Source of the DNA: JAAYBG01 sp964411675
Lineage (GTDB): Bacteria > Bacillota_I > Bacilli_A > ML615J-28 > CAG-698
Assembly: GCA_964411675.1 (NCBI GenBank)
Contig: CAYPLR010000008.1
Location: forward strand, 1 to 49,889
Direction of reading: 5' to 3'
Length of the DNA stretch: 49,889 nucleotides
Made by a program: the position numbers and the translations under genes
Shown: piece by piece, positions 27,285 through 35,555 of the stretch
Layout of the letters: each line of letters begins with the position of its first letter
Position numbering within the stretch: position 1 is the first letter of the stretch
Notes under the pieces: generated by a model
What the model saw: only the letters and a program-made list of their open reading frames with translations
Told to the model about the DNA's origin: nothing
The model's database searches: none

Positions 27285-29522
27285 ATGAATTGGCAAATTG
27301 CTATTGATGGTCCTGCGGGTTCCGGTAAAAGCACAATTGCTCAAGCTGTGGCAAAAGAGCTTCAGTTTGAACATGTTGATACTGGAGCAATGTATCGAGC
27401 AGTGACTTTGAAAGCTTTACAATTAAAAATCAATTTAGAGAAAGAGGAAGAATTTAGTTTCCTTGAAAATACAAAGATTGATTTTGAAGGCCAAAAAATT
27501 TATCTTGATGATCAAGATGTATCGATAGCTATTCGTTCATTAGAAGTTACAAATCATGTTTCTTTGGTATCTAAGTATGGATATGTAAGAAAGAAAATGG
27601 TAGCTTTACAACAATTCTTTGTCACTAACAAAAATGTTATTATGGATGGTAGAGACATTGGAACAGTCGTTCTCCCTCATGCTAATTTAAAGATTTATTT
27701 AAATGCTAATGTTGAGGAAAGAGCACGACGAAGAATGAAAGAACGGTTGGAACAAAATCAAGGAAATGGCGATTTGGAAGCGATGATCAAAGAAATAATC
27801 GATCGTGATACCAAAGATAGTACACGCTTAATAAGCCCCCTAAAGAAAGCAGATGACGCTATAGAAATAGATTCATCAAATTTATCCGTTGAATGTGTGG
27901 TCAAGAAGATCATAAGTTTAGTATTTGAAAGAGGTTACAAGATGGAAAAGGAACTTAAAAACGAAAACGTTGAATTACAAGAAGAAACAAAAGAACAAAA
28001 AGAAGAATTAGTAGAAGAAAAAGCAACTCCAAAGGAAACTGAAGAAACAGAAGTAGTAGCTGAAGAAAATTGTGAAGAAACAGAGATTACTGAAGTAGAA
28101 GAAGCAAGCGAAGAAGGAAAAGCAAAAACAGCAAAATACAAAGAATTACAAATTGTAAGTGGTACTGTTGTTGAAGTAATTCCTGAACAACCAGAAACAA
28201 AAGCTGGAAACAAAGTAATTAAACCAAAAGAAGAACGTGTTTTAATTGCTCTTGAAGATGGTCAAGAAGGATTCTTATTTAAACGAGATACTGCAGGTAT
28301 TAAAGAAGATGAGGATTTAATTGATTTATTCTGCGAAGGCGATAAAGTTGATGTGGCAATCAAAAAGATATTCCCTGATGGTGGTAAATTTATATTCTCT
28401 ACTGTTCTATTAAATAAGCGCAAAGAATTAGAAAAATTTGGAGCTGAATTAAAGAGAGATACTGTCTTTACAGCTAAAGTTTTAAAACAAATTCAAGTTG
28501 GTTTATTGATGAAATACGAAGACTTTTCTTGTTTACTACCTACTTCACAAGTTGCAGTTGCCGAAGAGGAAATTGCTACATTAGTAGGAAAAGAAATTTC
28601 TGTTGCTCCTATTAGAGTGGACTATGGTAGAATTCGTATCATTGTATCACAAATTTTAGCTGATAGAATCAATGCTCGCGCTGACAAAAAGACTTTTATG
28701 GAAACATTAGAAGTTGGTCAAGTGTATGATGGTGTAGTAAAAAACATCGAAAAATATGGAGCATTCGTTGAAATTGGTAAAAATATAGAAGGTTTATTAC
28801 ATATTTCTGAGATTGATCATAGCCGCGTTTTTAAGGTTGAGAAGATTCTTAATGTTGGTGACCAAGTAAAAGTAAAAGTAATTAAACTTGAAAAGGATCA
28901 TATTGGATTATCAAGAAAAGCGTTAATTCCTAATTATTGGGAAGAATTTATAAATGGTAAAACTGTAGGAAGTTTCACAACAGGAAAAGTACTAGAAATT
29001 AACAATTCTGGTGTTGTTATGCAATTAGCTCCAGAAATTTCTGGATTCCTTCCAAAAAGTGAATTTTCATGGGATCGCGATGTAAAACTTGAAGATAGTA
29101 TCAAAGTGGATGAAGAAATTGAAGTTAAGATTATTGAAATTGATGCTGCAAAAAAACGCATTATTCTTTCTAAAAAGCAACTTATTGAAAATCCATGGCA
29201 ATCACTATCAATCAAAGTTGGCGATGTTGTCGATGTAAAAGTAAGTAAAATTTTACCAGAAGGTTTTATCGTTACTGTTGCTGGTGTTGAAGGATATTTA
29301 CCAAAATCAACAATTAAGAGTATCGATTCTAATAGTGTAGAATTAGATCAAGAAATAAAAGTAAAAGTTAGAGTATTAGATCCAGAAAAGAATAAATTAG
29401 TATTAAGCATGAGAGATGCTGAAGAAAAGATTGAAAAAGAAATTTTCAAATCAACTATGGATCTTCAAGATAAAATGAGTAACACCTTCGGTGATTACCT
29501 AAAACAATCTAAGAATAAGTAG
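27285..29522 (+). CDS. cmk-rpsA: In-frame fusion of cytidylate kinase and ribosomal protein S1
   Basis: 745-residue open frame. Residues 1 to about 215 are cytidylate kinase (GPAGSGKST near 8-16, DTGAMYRA, DGRDIGTVV) and have full family length. Residues 220-745 are S1: a Glu-rich linker (about 220-285), then about five S1/OB-fold repeats, the clearest starting VYDGVVKNIEKYGAF and ending near IGLSRKAL. No stop separates them. Codon 220 is ATG (27942-27944) preceded by AAAGAGGTTACAAG, a good ribosome binding site, so a free S1 of 526 residues could also be made. Cmk phosphorylates CMP/dCMP; S1 helps mRNA bind the 30S subunit. In relatives these are adjacent separate genes. Confidence 0.9.
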   Translation: MNWQIAIDGPAGSGKSTIAQAVAKELQFEHVDTGAMYRAVTLKALQLKINLEKEEEFSFLENTKIDFEGQKIYLDDQDVSIAIRSLEVTNHVSLVSKYGYVRKKMVALQQFFVTNKNVIMDGRDIGTVVLPHANLKIYLNANVEERARRRMKERLEQNQGNGDLEAMIKEIIDRDTKDSTRLISPLKKADDAIEIDSSNLSVECVVKKIISLVFERGYKMEKELKNENVELQEETKEQKEELVEEKATPKETEETEVVAEENCEETEITEVEEASEEGKAKTAKYKELQIVSGTVVEVIPEQPETKAGNKVIKPKEERVLIALEDGQEGFLFKRDTAGIKEDEDLIDLFCEGDKVDVAIKKIFPDGGKFIFSTVLLNKRKELEKFGAELKRDTVFTAKVLKQIQVGLLMKYEDFSCLLPTSQVAVAEEEIATLVGKEISVAPIRVDYGRIRIIVSQILADRINARADKKTFMETLEVGQVYDGVVKNIEKYGAFVEIGKNIEGLLHISEIDHSRVFKVEKILNVGDQVKVKVIKLEKDHIGLSRKALIPNYWEEFINGKTVGSFTTGKVLEINNSGVVMQLAPEISGFLPKSEFSWDRDVKLEDSIKVDEEIEVKIIEIDAAKKRIILSKKQLIENPWQSLSIKVGDVVDVKVSKILPEGFIVTVAGVEGYLPKSTIKSIDSNSVELDQEIKVKVRVLDPEKNKLVLSMRDAEEKIEKEIFKSTMDLQDKMSNTFGDYLKQSKNK
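27936..27944 (+). promoter_or_regulatory. Internal translation start for S1 within the fusion
   Basis: AGAGGT at 27930-27935 lies 6 nt upstream of an in-frame ATG at 27942, exactly at the junction where Cmk homology ends and S1 begins. It looks like the original rpsA start left functional after loss of the cmk stop codon. Confidence 0.55.
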
Positions 29523-29530
29523 GCCAAAGT

Positions 29531-30838
29531 ATGCGTGGAGTTGTTGCTATTGTAGGTAGACCCAACGTTGGTAAGTCTAGTTTGTTTAATAGAATTATTG
29601 GCGATCGTGTATCTATCACAGACGATGCTAGTGGCATTACTAGAGATCGTATTTATGGTAAAGCTTCATGGCTAAATCAAGAATTTAGGCTTATTGATAC
29701 TGGAGGGATCATCTTAAAAGATGAGCCCTTTTCTAAAGAAATAAGAGCTCAGGCTAATTTAGCAATCGATGAAGCTGATGTTATTATCATGGTGGTTGAT
29801 GCGAGAGCATCCATTACCATAGAAGATGAAGATGTTATGAATATTCTACACCGTAGTAATAAACCAGTTATTATTGCTGCTAATAAAGTGGATAATAATG
29901 AGCTTATCAGTTTGACTTATGACTTTTATAGTTTAGGTATTGGAGATATTTTTCCAGTTAGTGCTTTGCATGGAATTGGAATTGGTGATTTACTAGATCG
30001 CGTAATTGAATTATTACCAGAAGAAAAAAAAGACTCCTATGGTGAGGGAACCATTAAATTTTGCTTGATAGGCCAACCTAATGTTGGTAAATCAACCTTA
30101 TCAAACACGATTGTAGGAGAAGAACGAACCATTGTGAGTTCAATACCAGGAACAACACGAGATGCTATTGATACTGTATTTACAAGAAATGAGAAAAAAT
30201 TTGTTGTAATTGATACTGCAGGGATTAGAAAACAAGGCAAGATTTATGAAAACGCAGAAAAATACAGCGTATTAAGAGCCTTATCAGCAATCGAACGTTC
30301 TGATATAGCTGTATTAATCCTTGATGGAACAGAAGAATTAAGTGAGCAAGATAAACGAATTGCAGGATATGCTCGGGAAGCTAATCGAGCAATGATTATA
30401 GTTGTTAATAAATGGGATATCGTTACAAAAGACGATAAAACAATGCAACAACTAACAGAAAAGATTAAAGTACAAATGCCTTTTCTTGAATTTACTCCTG
30501 TTATCTTTTTATCCGCTTATAAAAAGGAACGAGTTCATATTTTATTAAACGAAATTGAAAAAGTTTATGAAAACTTTAATCGCAGAGTTCAAACAAGCGT
30601 TCTAAACGATGTTTTATTAGATGCTATTTTATTAAATCAACCACCTATTTTTAATGGAAATCGTTTACGCTTAAGCTATGCAACTCAAGATGATGTTATG
30701 CCTCCTTCATTTGTACTATTTGTTAATGATGAAAAACATATGCACTTTTCCTATTTACGTTATCTGGAAAATAAATTGAGAGAATCATTTGATTTTAGTG
30801 GTTCACCGATTAAATTTACATTACGAAAGAAAGAATAG
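29531..30838 (+). CDS. der: Ribosome assembly GTPase Der (EngA)
   Basis: 435-residue double GTPase: P-loops GRPNVGKSS at 9-17 and GQPNVGKST at 181-189, DTGG and DTAG switch motifs, NKVD and NKWD specificity motifs, and a C-terminal KH-like domain (last about 85 residues). Acts in 50S subunit maturation. Eight bases after the cmk-rpsA stop, as in the Bacillus order cmk-rpsA-der-hbs. Confidence 0.96.
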   Translation: MRGVVAIVGRPNVGKSSLFNRIIGDRVSITDDASGITRDRIYGKASWLNQEFRLIDTGGIILKDEPFSKEIRAQANLAIDEADVIIMVVDARASITIEDEDVMNILHRSNKPVIIAANKVDNNELISLTYDFYSLGIGDIFPVSALHGIGIGDLLDRVIELLPEEKKDSYGEGTIKFCLIGQPNVGKSTLSNTIVGEERTIVSSIPGTTRDAIDTVFTRNEKKFVVIDTAGIRKQGKIYENAEKYSVLRALSAIERSDIAVLILDGTEELSEQDKRIAGYAREANRAMIIVVNKWDIVTKDDKTMQQLTEKIKVQMPFLEFTPVIFLSAYKKERVHILLNEIEKVYENFNRRVQTSVLNDVLLDAILLNQPPIFNGNRLRLSYATQDDVMPPSFVLFVNDEKHMHFSYLRYLENKLRESFDFSGSPIKFTLRKKE

Positions 30839-30869
30839 CCTTCAAAAAAGAAGGCTATTTTATTTTTTT
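30834..30869 (+). terminator. Terminator after der
   Basis: 10-bp stem AATAGCCTTC / GAAGGCTATT with six-A loop, then a T-rich run. The left arm includes the der stop codon. Confidence 0.92.
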
Positions 30870-30954
30870 ACAAAATAACGTTGAAATAGTTACAAAGAAC
30901 ATTTTTCATGTAAATTTGCAGAAAAAAAGCAGTAAAAAAAATTGAATTTTCATA

Positions 30955-30983
30955 TTGTTTTACTTATTTTTAGATGTTATACT
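30955..30983 (+). promoter_or_regulatory. Promoter of the HU-like / ankyrin unit
   Basis: TTGTTT (30955-30960), 17-bp spacer, TATACT (30978-30983) with an upstream TG (extended -10). Confidence 0.65.
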
Positions 30984-31022
30984 TAAGTCGTTATTTGAAC
31001 TTTGATAAGAGGAGAAACCTTG

Positions 31023-31301
31023 ATGAAAAAGCAGGAATATGTAGCAAAAATAAGTCAAAAATTGAATCTTACCAAAAAAAATGTTGCTGAGGTAACCGAT
31101 GCTTTTGTAGAAGAACTCATTTCTTCTTTGATAGAAAAAGAAAGTGTATCGATTACTAATTTAGGAACATTTAAAAAGAATAAAACAAAGCCCTATGCAT
31201 ATTTTAGTCCTGTTGATGGCAGTAAAATGTATACGGAAGGAATCACAAAGATTTCTTTTTCTATGAGTAAAGATTTAAATAATAAGGTTAATAAGGGGTG
31301 A
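31023..31301 (+). CDS. Divergent HU/IHF-family DNA-binding protein
   Basis: 92 residues. The helical body (KKQEYVAKISQKLNLTKKNV) and the start of the beta saddle (NLGTF where HU has GFGNF) fit the HU/IHF family. The arm is unusual: where HU has GRNPQTG it reads AYFSPVDG, keeping the intercalating proline but losing the Arg-Asn and most basic residues. It occupies the position of hbs (after der), so it may be the main nucleoid protein, changed, or a specialised one. The start at ATG 31023 follows GAGGAGA; an in-frame TTG at 31002 is rejected. Stop overlaps the region of the next start. Confidence 0.78.
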   Translation: MKKQEYVAKISQKLNLTKKNVAEVTDAFVEELISSLIEKESVSITNLGTFKKNKTKPYAYFSPVDGSKMYTEGITKISFSMSKDLNNKVNKG

Positions 31302-31302
31302 A

Positions 31303-32616
31303 ATGATGGAGACAATTTATCGTTTGTATAAAGATGTTGGCGATAACCAGTCAAAAGATATTTTTGATGCGGTTATGCGAAATGATTGCACCTATATTAT
31401 TAAATATTATGAAAATGGTTTTGATATTAATATTACAGATAATAAAAATGAAAATTTAGTTCATAAAGCAGCTAGAAACAATTATTATGAAGTTGTCGAT
31501 TTACTATTAAAACTAAAAGTAAATGTAAATGCTCAAAATAAATATAACGATACTCCTCTACATTTAGCAGTTCAATTTAGAAACTCCGAAGTAGTAGAAA
31601 GATTACTGTTTGAACAAGCAAGAGTTAATGCAAAGAATAAAAAAGGTGTAGCACCTCTTCATATCGCTGCTGCAAATGGTAAAGAAGAGATTTTAAATAG
31701 TTTATTAGATCATGGTGCAAAACTAAATATCGCTGATCAAAACGGAATGAAACCCATTCATCATGGTGTTAAATCTGGAAAAAGAGTCATCATTAGAACA
31801 TTATTAAACAATGGAGCTAGTTTAGTGGAAGTAGATGATCGTAAAGATAACGTACTACATCATGCTTGTAAAGTTGGAAATGATGATTTAATAGTTTTCA
31901 TTTTACGACATATGATGATTAGTGATTCAAGGAATATTTTTGGAGAAACACCACTTCATATTGCTGCTAGAACTTGTTCTGTTACAGGAATAAAAGCATT
32001 AATCGATGCAGGTTTTGATATTCAAGCTAAAAATAATGTAGGATTAACACCAATAGAGGTAGCGTGTAGTAGTAACAAACAAGAAAATTGTGAATTCCTA
32101 ACAAATTATTCTCGCAGTCAAGATTATAAAGAAAAGTTTTTGAAATATTCTCTTCATCGTGCTGTTTGCCGTGGTGATTATGAATATCTTTTACAGGAAG
32201 TCACTTCAACAAACATCAACAATTTTGATTATTATGGACGATCGATGATGTATTATGCAATCATTTCTAGTAATCTTCGAATTATAAAATTATTGTATAA
32301 AAAGGGCGCACGAATTGATAATATTGATGAATTCAATCAATCTGCCCTATTGATTGCTATTTACGGTGAAAACTATGAAATTATTAAATTTTTACTAGAC
32401 CATAAAGCAAATGTCAATGAAATATTCTATGGACGTAGTTATTTGTATCGTGCTATTTTAAGAAATGATTATGAAAAAGTGAAATTACTTATCGATTATA
32501 AAGCAGATGTAAACTATATTGATGACAAGAATATTACCATTTATTCTTATGCGATGGAGTACGCAAGTGATGAAATTATTGAACTACTTTTAAGTAAGAA
32601 AGTTGCTTTAGTTTAA
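31303..32616 (+). CDS. Ankyrin-repeat protein (about 12 repeats)
   Basis: 437 residues made almost wholly of 33-residue ankyrin repeats, about 12 in all, with clear consensus hairpin-helix units such as DTPLHLAVQ, GVAPLHIAAANGK and GETPLHIAARTCS; the unit around residue 270 is longer and looped. No signal peptide, membrane segment or enzymatic domain. Ankyrin repeats bind proteins; the target is unknown. The first of two adjacent ATGs is listed (31306 has better spacing from AGGGGTG). The frame begins 1 base after the HU-like stop, so the two are co-expressed and may work together (inference). Confidence 0.85.
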   Translation: MMETIYRLYKDVGDNQSKDIFDAVMRNDCTYIIKYYENGFDINITDNKNENLVHKAARNNYYEVVDLLLKLKVNVNAQNKYNDTPLHLAVQFRNSEVVERLLFEQARVNAKNKKGVAPLHIAAANGKEEILNSLLDHGAKLNIADQNGMKPIHHGVKSGKRVIIRTLLNNGASLVEVDDRKDNVLHHACKVGNDDLIVFILRHMMISDSRNIFGETPLHIAARTCSVTGIKALIDAGFDIQAKNNVGLTPIEVACSSNKQENCEFLTNYSRSQDYKEKFLKYSLHRAVCRGDYEYLLQEVTSTNINNFDYYGRSMMYYAIISSNLRIIKLLYKKGARIDNIDEFNQSALLIAIYGENYEIIKFLLDHKANVNEIFYGRSYLYRAILRNDYEKVKLLIDYKADVNYIDDKNITIYSYAMEYASDEIIELLLSKKVALV

Positions 32617-32627
32617 GGAAAGAAAAA

Positions 32628-33215
32628 ATGAAAATTTTATTTGCTACTCATAATAATCATAAAGTTCTTGAACTCACGACTATGCTTCCCGAGGTAACGG
32701 TAATAACATTAAATGATTTTCATGATGAAGACGAAGTGGCTGAAACTGGATCAACATTTTCGGAAAATGCCCTAATAAAAGCTCGATATTATTATCAAAA
32801 ATATCATTTACCCGTCATGGCTGATGATTCTGGTTTAGTGGTTGATGCTTTAAATGGAGAACCTGGCATTTACTCAGCAAGATACTCTTCAAGCGGAAAT
32901 TATAAAGCAAATAATCAATTGTTGCTAGAGAAAATGGTAAATTGTTCCAATAGAAAAGCTTACTTCATTACTGTGATATGCTTTATTGATGATTTTGGAA
33001 AAGAACATTATTTTACAGGTAAAATTAAAGGAACAATAACAAAGGAAGAAAAAGGAAATTCAGGATTTGGTTATGATCCTTTATTTTATGTTCCTGAATT
33101 CGATAAAACCTTCGCAGAAATGTCACTAACTGAGAAAAATAAAATATCTCATCGAGCCTTAGCATTAATTCAATTTAAAAACTATATACAAAATATACTT
33201 CAAGAAAACCAATAA
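32628..33215 (+). CDS. rdgB: XTP/dITP pyrophosphatase (RdgB/HAM1)
   Basis: 195-residue nucleoside-triphosphate pyrophosphatase that removes non-canonical purine nucleotides. Motifs FATHNNHKVLEL, ADDSGLVVDALNGEPGIYSARY, and GFGYDPLFYVPEF near the end are all canonical. Follows the ankyrin gene by 11 bases with an AAGGAAAG site. Confidence 0.95.
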   Translation: MKILFATHNNHKVLELTTMLPEVTVITLNDFHDEDEVAETGSTFSENALIKARYYYQKYHLPVMADDSGLVVDALNGEPGIYSARYSSSGNYKANNQLLLEKMVNCSNRKAYFITVICFIDDFGKEHYFTGKIKGTITKEEKGNSGFGYDPLFYVPEFDKTFAEMSLTEKNKISHRALALIQFKNYIQNILQENQ

Positions 33216-33251
33216 AAATTTACGGAAAGCATAAAAAATTATAACTTTTTC

Positions 33252-33280
33252 TTGATTTATTTAGAAGAATATAGTATAAT
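33252..33280 (+). promoter_or_regulatory. Promoter of rpsU
   Basis: TTGATT (33252-33257), 17-bp spacer, TATAAT (33275-33280). Confidence 0.8.
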
Positions 33281-33316
33281 ATTTAAGTAATTATGAGTGC
33301 GAAAGGAGGGACAAAA

Positions 33317-33502
33317 ATGCCAAAGACCATAGTTAGAGAAAACGAAACAATTGAAGATACACTTAAACGCTTTAAACGTGACGTGTCTAGAAGCGGTACC
33401 CTTCAAGAAGCGCGCAAAAGAGAACACTTTTTGAAACCAAGTGATATTAGAAAAATGAAAAAAAGAGCGATGAAAAAGACACAATATCGTCGTTCTAACT
33501 AA
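33317..33502 (+). CDS. rpsU: 30S ribosomal protein S21
   Basis: 61-residue S21, starting MPKTIVRENETIEDTLKRF and ending in a basic tail. The ATG follows AAAGGAGGG with correct spacing; an in-frame ATG at 33293 upstream is rejected. In many Firmicutes yqeY follows rpsU; here a terminator and then the assembly gap follow. Confidence 0.96.
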   Translation: MPKTIVRENETIEDTLKRFKRDVSRSGTLQEARKREHFLKPSDIRKMKKRAMKKTQYRRSN

Positions 33503-33530
33503 AAAAGCCATATGGCTTTTTTTATTTTTA
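33501..33530 (+). terminator. Terminator after rpsU
   Basis: Stem of six A plus GCC pairing with GGC plus six T, ATAT loop, followed by T-rich sequence; overlaps the stop codon. Confidence 0.85.
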
Positions 33531-33538
33531 TTATCATT

Positions 33539-33638
33539 NNNNNNNNNNNNNNNNNNNNNNNNNNNNNNNNNNNNNNNNNNNNNNNNNNNNNNNNNNNNNN
33601 NNNNNNNNNNNNNNNNNNNNNNNNNNNNNNNNNNNNNN
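33539..33638. other. Assembly gap of 100 N
   Basis: Exactly 100 undetermined bases, a scaffolding placeholder. The true length and content between rpsU and phoH are unknown; genes such as yqeY could lie here. Confidence 0.98.
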
Positions 33639-33647
33639 TCTCTCTTC

Positions 33648-33676
33648 TTAACAAAAAAAATGTTTTATGATATAAT
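33648..33676 (+). promoter_or_regulatory. Promoter of the phoH-recO operon
   Basis: TTAACA (33648-33653), 17-bp spacer, TATAAT (33671-33676) with TGA in front (extended -10). Confidence 0.78.
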
Positions 33677-33698
33677 ACTATTACCAATAGGAAAGGAA

Positions 33699-33759
33699 GA
33701 TACTCTGTATCCAAACAGATACCGAGTATCTAAACAGATATTCTATATCTGTTGGGATA
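33699..33759 (+). repeat. Paired-repeat leader before phoH
   Basis: Two direct copies of GTATCYAAACAGATA (33707-33721 and 33726-33740, 19 nt apart) are followed by a near-perfect inverted copy TATCTGTTGGGATA (33746-33759), which ends 4 nt before the phoH ATG. They allow alternative hairpins: 33699-33730 (GATACTC/GAGTATC plus an inner GTATC/GATAC) with a perfect 9-bp hairpin 33733-33753, or copy 1 pairing with the inverted copy (13 of 14 positions). A purine-rich GGAAAGGAAG lies upstream of the structures, not at the ATG. Confidence 0.65.
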
Positions 33760-33763
33760 AATT

Positions 33764-34726
33764 ATGAATCAATATCAATCAGTTTATAAAATATTCAACT
33801 TAGAAAATGAAGCAAAGATACTAGGCCCAGATAATACATTTTTAAAAGCTATAGAAGAAAAATATGGCTTAGATATTATTGTCCGCCAAGGAGAAGTATT
33901 CATTGCTAATGATAAGTTAGAGTATCAAAACGAGATTGAAAGTATTTTTACTGTTCTAGAACGAATTCATGAAAAAGCAGATAATCTTTCCTTAGCAGAT
34001 GTTATGGTTATTTTAAATAATATGGGAAAGTTAAGCCCTATTATTCTAACAAAACTCTATCTAGACAAAACAATTCTCTTTACTACAAATAGTGGAAGAG
34101 CCATTTATCCTCGTACTTTAAATCAAAAAATATACATCAAGTCATTAGAAGATAATGATATCACATTTGCCATCGGACCCGCAGGTACAGGCAAAACATT
34201 CTTAGCTGTCTTATTTGCGATTAATCAACTTCGAGCAAATCAAGTAAAGAAAATTATCTTGGTTCGACCTGTTGTTGAAGCGGGAGAAAAGTTAGGATTT
34301 TTACCCGGAGATTTAAAAGAAAAAATCGATCCATATTTAATTCCTTTATATGATGGATTATATGAATGCTTAGGAAAAGAAAATGTTGATAAGTTGATTG
34401 AAAAAGGAACCATTGAAGTTGCTCCACTAGCTTATATGCGTGGAAGAACCTTAGAAAATGCCATTATCATTTTAGATGAAGCACAAAATGCTACCCTCTT
34501 ACAAATGAAAATGTTTCTAACGAGACTAGGATATCATTCAAAAATGATTGTTACTGGAGACATCACCCAAATCGATTTACCAAGCAAGAATTATTCTGGA
34601 TTGATTGAAGCCATTGATTTATTAGAAAATATTAAAAACATTGCTATTATCCGTTTTGTAAAACAGGATATTATGCGTCATCCTTTGGTTTATAAGATTA
34701 TAGAAAGGTATGAGATAAAAAAATGA
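33764..34726 (+). CDS. phoH: PhoH-family ATPase
   Basis: 320-residue PhoH/YbeZ ATPase: an N-terminal KH-like region and a P-loop domain with GPAGTGKTF at 138-146, RPVVEAGEKLGFLPGD, AYMRGRTLENAIIILDEAQNAT and TGDITQIDLP. Linked to RNA metabolism and to YbeY, encoded next with a 4-base overlap. The start sits right after a structured leader and has only a weak GGG as ribosome binding site. Confidence 0.95.
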   Translation: MNQYQSVYKIFNLENEAKILGPDNTFLKAIEEKYGLDIIVRQGEVFIANDKLEYQNEIESIFTVLERIHEKADNLSLADVMVILNNMGKLSPIILTKLYLDKTILFTTNSGRAIYPRTLNQKIYIKSLEDNDITFAIGPAGTGKTFLAVLFAINQLRANQVKKIILVRPVVEAGEKLGFLPGDLKEKIDPYLIPLYDGLYECLGKENVDKLIEKGTIEVAPLAYMRGRTLENAIIILDEAQNATLLQMKMFLTRLGYHSKMIVTGDITQIDLPSKNYSGLIEAIDLLENIKNIAIIRFVKQDIMRHPLVYKIIERYEIKK

Positions 34727-35145
34727 AAATAAATTTAGTCAACAATTATCCTTTGGAAATTACTTTTAATTATCAAAAAATAATCAAAGATTTTGAAAAG
34801 GAACTACTAAAGAGAAAAAGAATATCGTTGATTTTAGTTAATCTGAATCAAATAAAAGAAATAAACAAACAATATCGAAATATTGATAATGCCACAGATG
34901 TGATTTCTTTTGAAGAAGATGATGAAGAGAATGTTAATTATTTGGGAGATATTTTTCTTTGTATCGATAAAGTATACGAGCAAGCAAAACAATTTAATCA
35001 CAGTGTAGAACGAGAATTTGCATTTCTTTTAGTACATGGAATTTTACATTTATCAGGGTTTGATCATCAAGATGATGAATCAGAAAAAAAGATGTTTGCT
35101 GAGCAAGAAAAAATATTAGATAAATTAAATTATAGGAGGAAATAA
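34723..35145 (+). CDS. ybeY: rRNA maturation endonuclease YbeY
   Basis: 140-residue zinc metalloprotein; metal-binding motif HGILHLSGFDH with H105, H109 and H115. Acts in 16S rRNA 3'-end processing and ribosome quality control. ATGA overlap with phoH and TAATG overlap with cdd show coupling. dgkA, usual between ybeY and cdd in Bacillus, is absent. Confidence 0.96.
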   Translation: MKINLVNNYPLEITFNYQKIIKDFEKELLKRKRISLILVNLNQIKEINKQYRNIDNATDVISFEEDDEENVNYLGDIFLCIDKVYEQAKQFNHSVEREFAFLLVHGILHLSGFDHQDDESEKKMFAEQEKILDKLNYRRK

Positions 35146-35555
35146 TGGATAAAGTAATTGAACAACTATATCAAGCAGCATTAGATGCTTATCAAAATGC
35201 GTATGCTCCTTACTCAAAATTCAATGTAGGAGCTGCTGTTTTATTAAAAGATGGAACAATCATCGCAGGAAGTAATATTGAAAATGCTTCTTATGGTTTA
35301 ACAAATTGTGCTGAAAGAACAACCTTATTTTATGCCTATTCTCGAGGGTATCGTCAAAAAGACATTAGTAAATTTTTAGTATTAGCTAATACCAAAGAAC
35401 CCGTTTCTCCTTGTGGTGCTTGTAGACAAGTAATGACTGAGTTACTAAATGAGGATGTTGAAATCATCTTAACAAATCTTAATAAAGATATCATGAAGGT
35501 CAGTGTTTCTGATTTATTACCATATCATTTTTCTGGAGATCATCTACATGGGTGA
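35145..35555 (+). CDS. cdd: Cytidine deaminase
   Basis: 136-residue homotetrameric-type cytidine deaminase. Zinc and catalytic residues: C55 and E57 in NCAERTT, C90 and C93 in PCGACRQV. Deaminates cytidine/deoxycytidine to uridine/deoxyuridine, which fits the nucleoside uptake system at 10777-20969. AGGAGG precedes the start; era begins 8 bases before its end. Confidence 0.96.
   Translation: MDKVIEQLYQAALDAYQNAYAPYSKFNVGAAVLLKDGTIIAGSNIENASYGLTNCAERTTLFYAYSRGYRQKDISKFLVLANTKEPVSPCGACRQVMTELLNEDVEIILTNLNKDIMKVSVSDLLPYHFSGDHLHG

Noticed and set aside
27935..28213. Minus-strand Ser-rich frame in the S1 linker
   Set aside because: Shadow of the GAA-rich acidic linker on the opposite strand; no ribosome binding site or homology.
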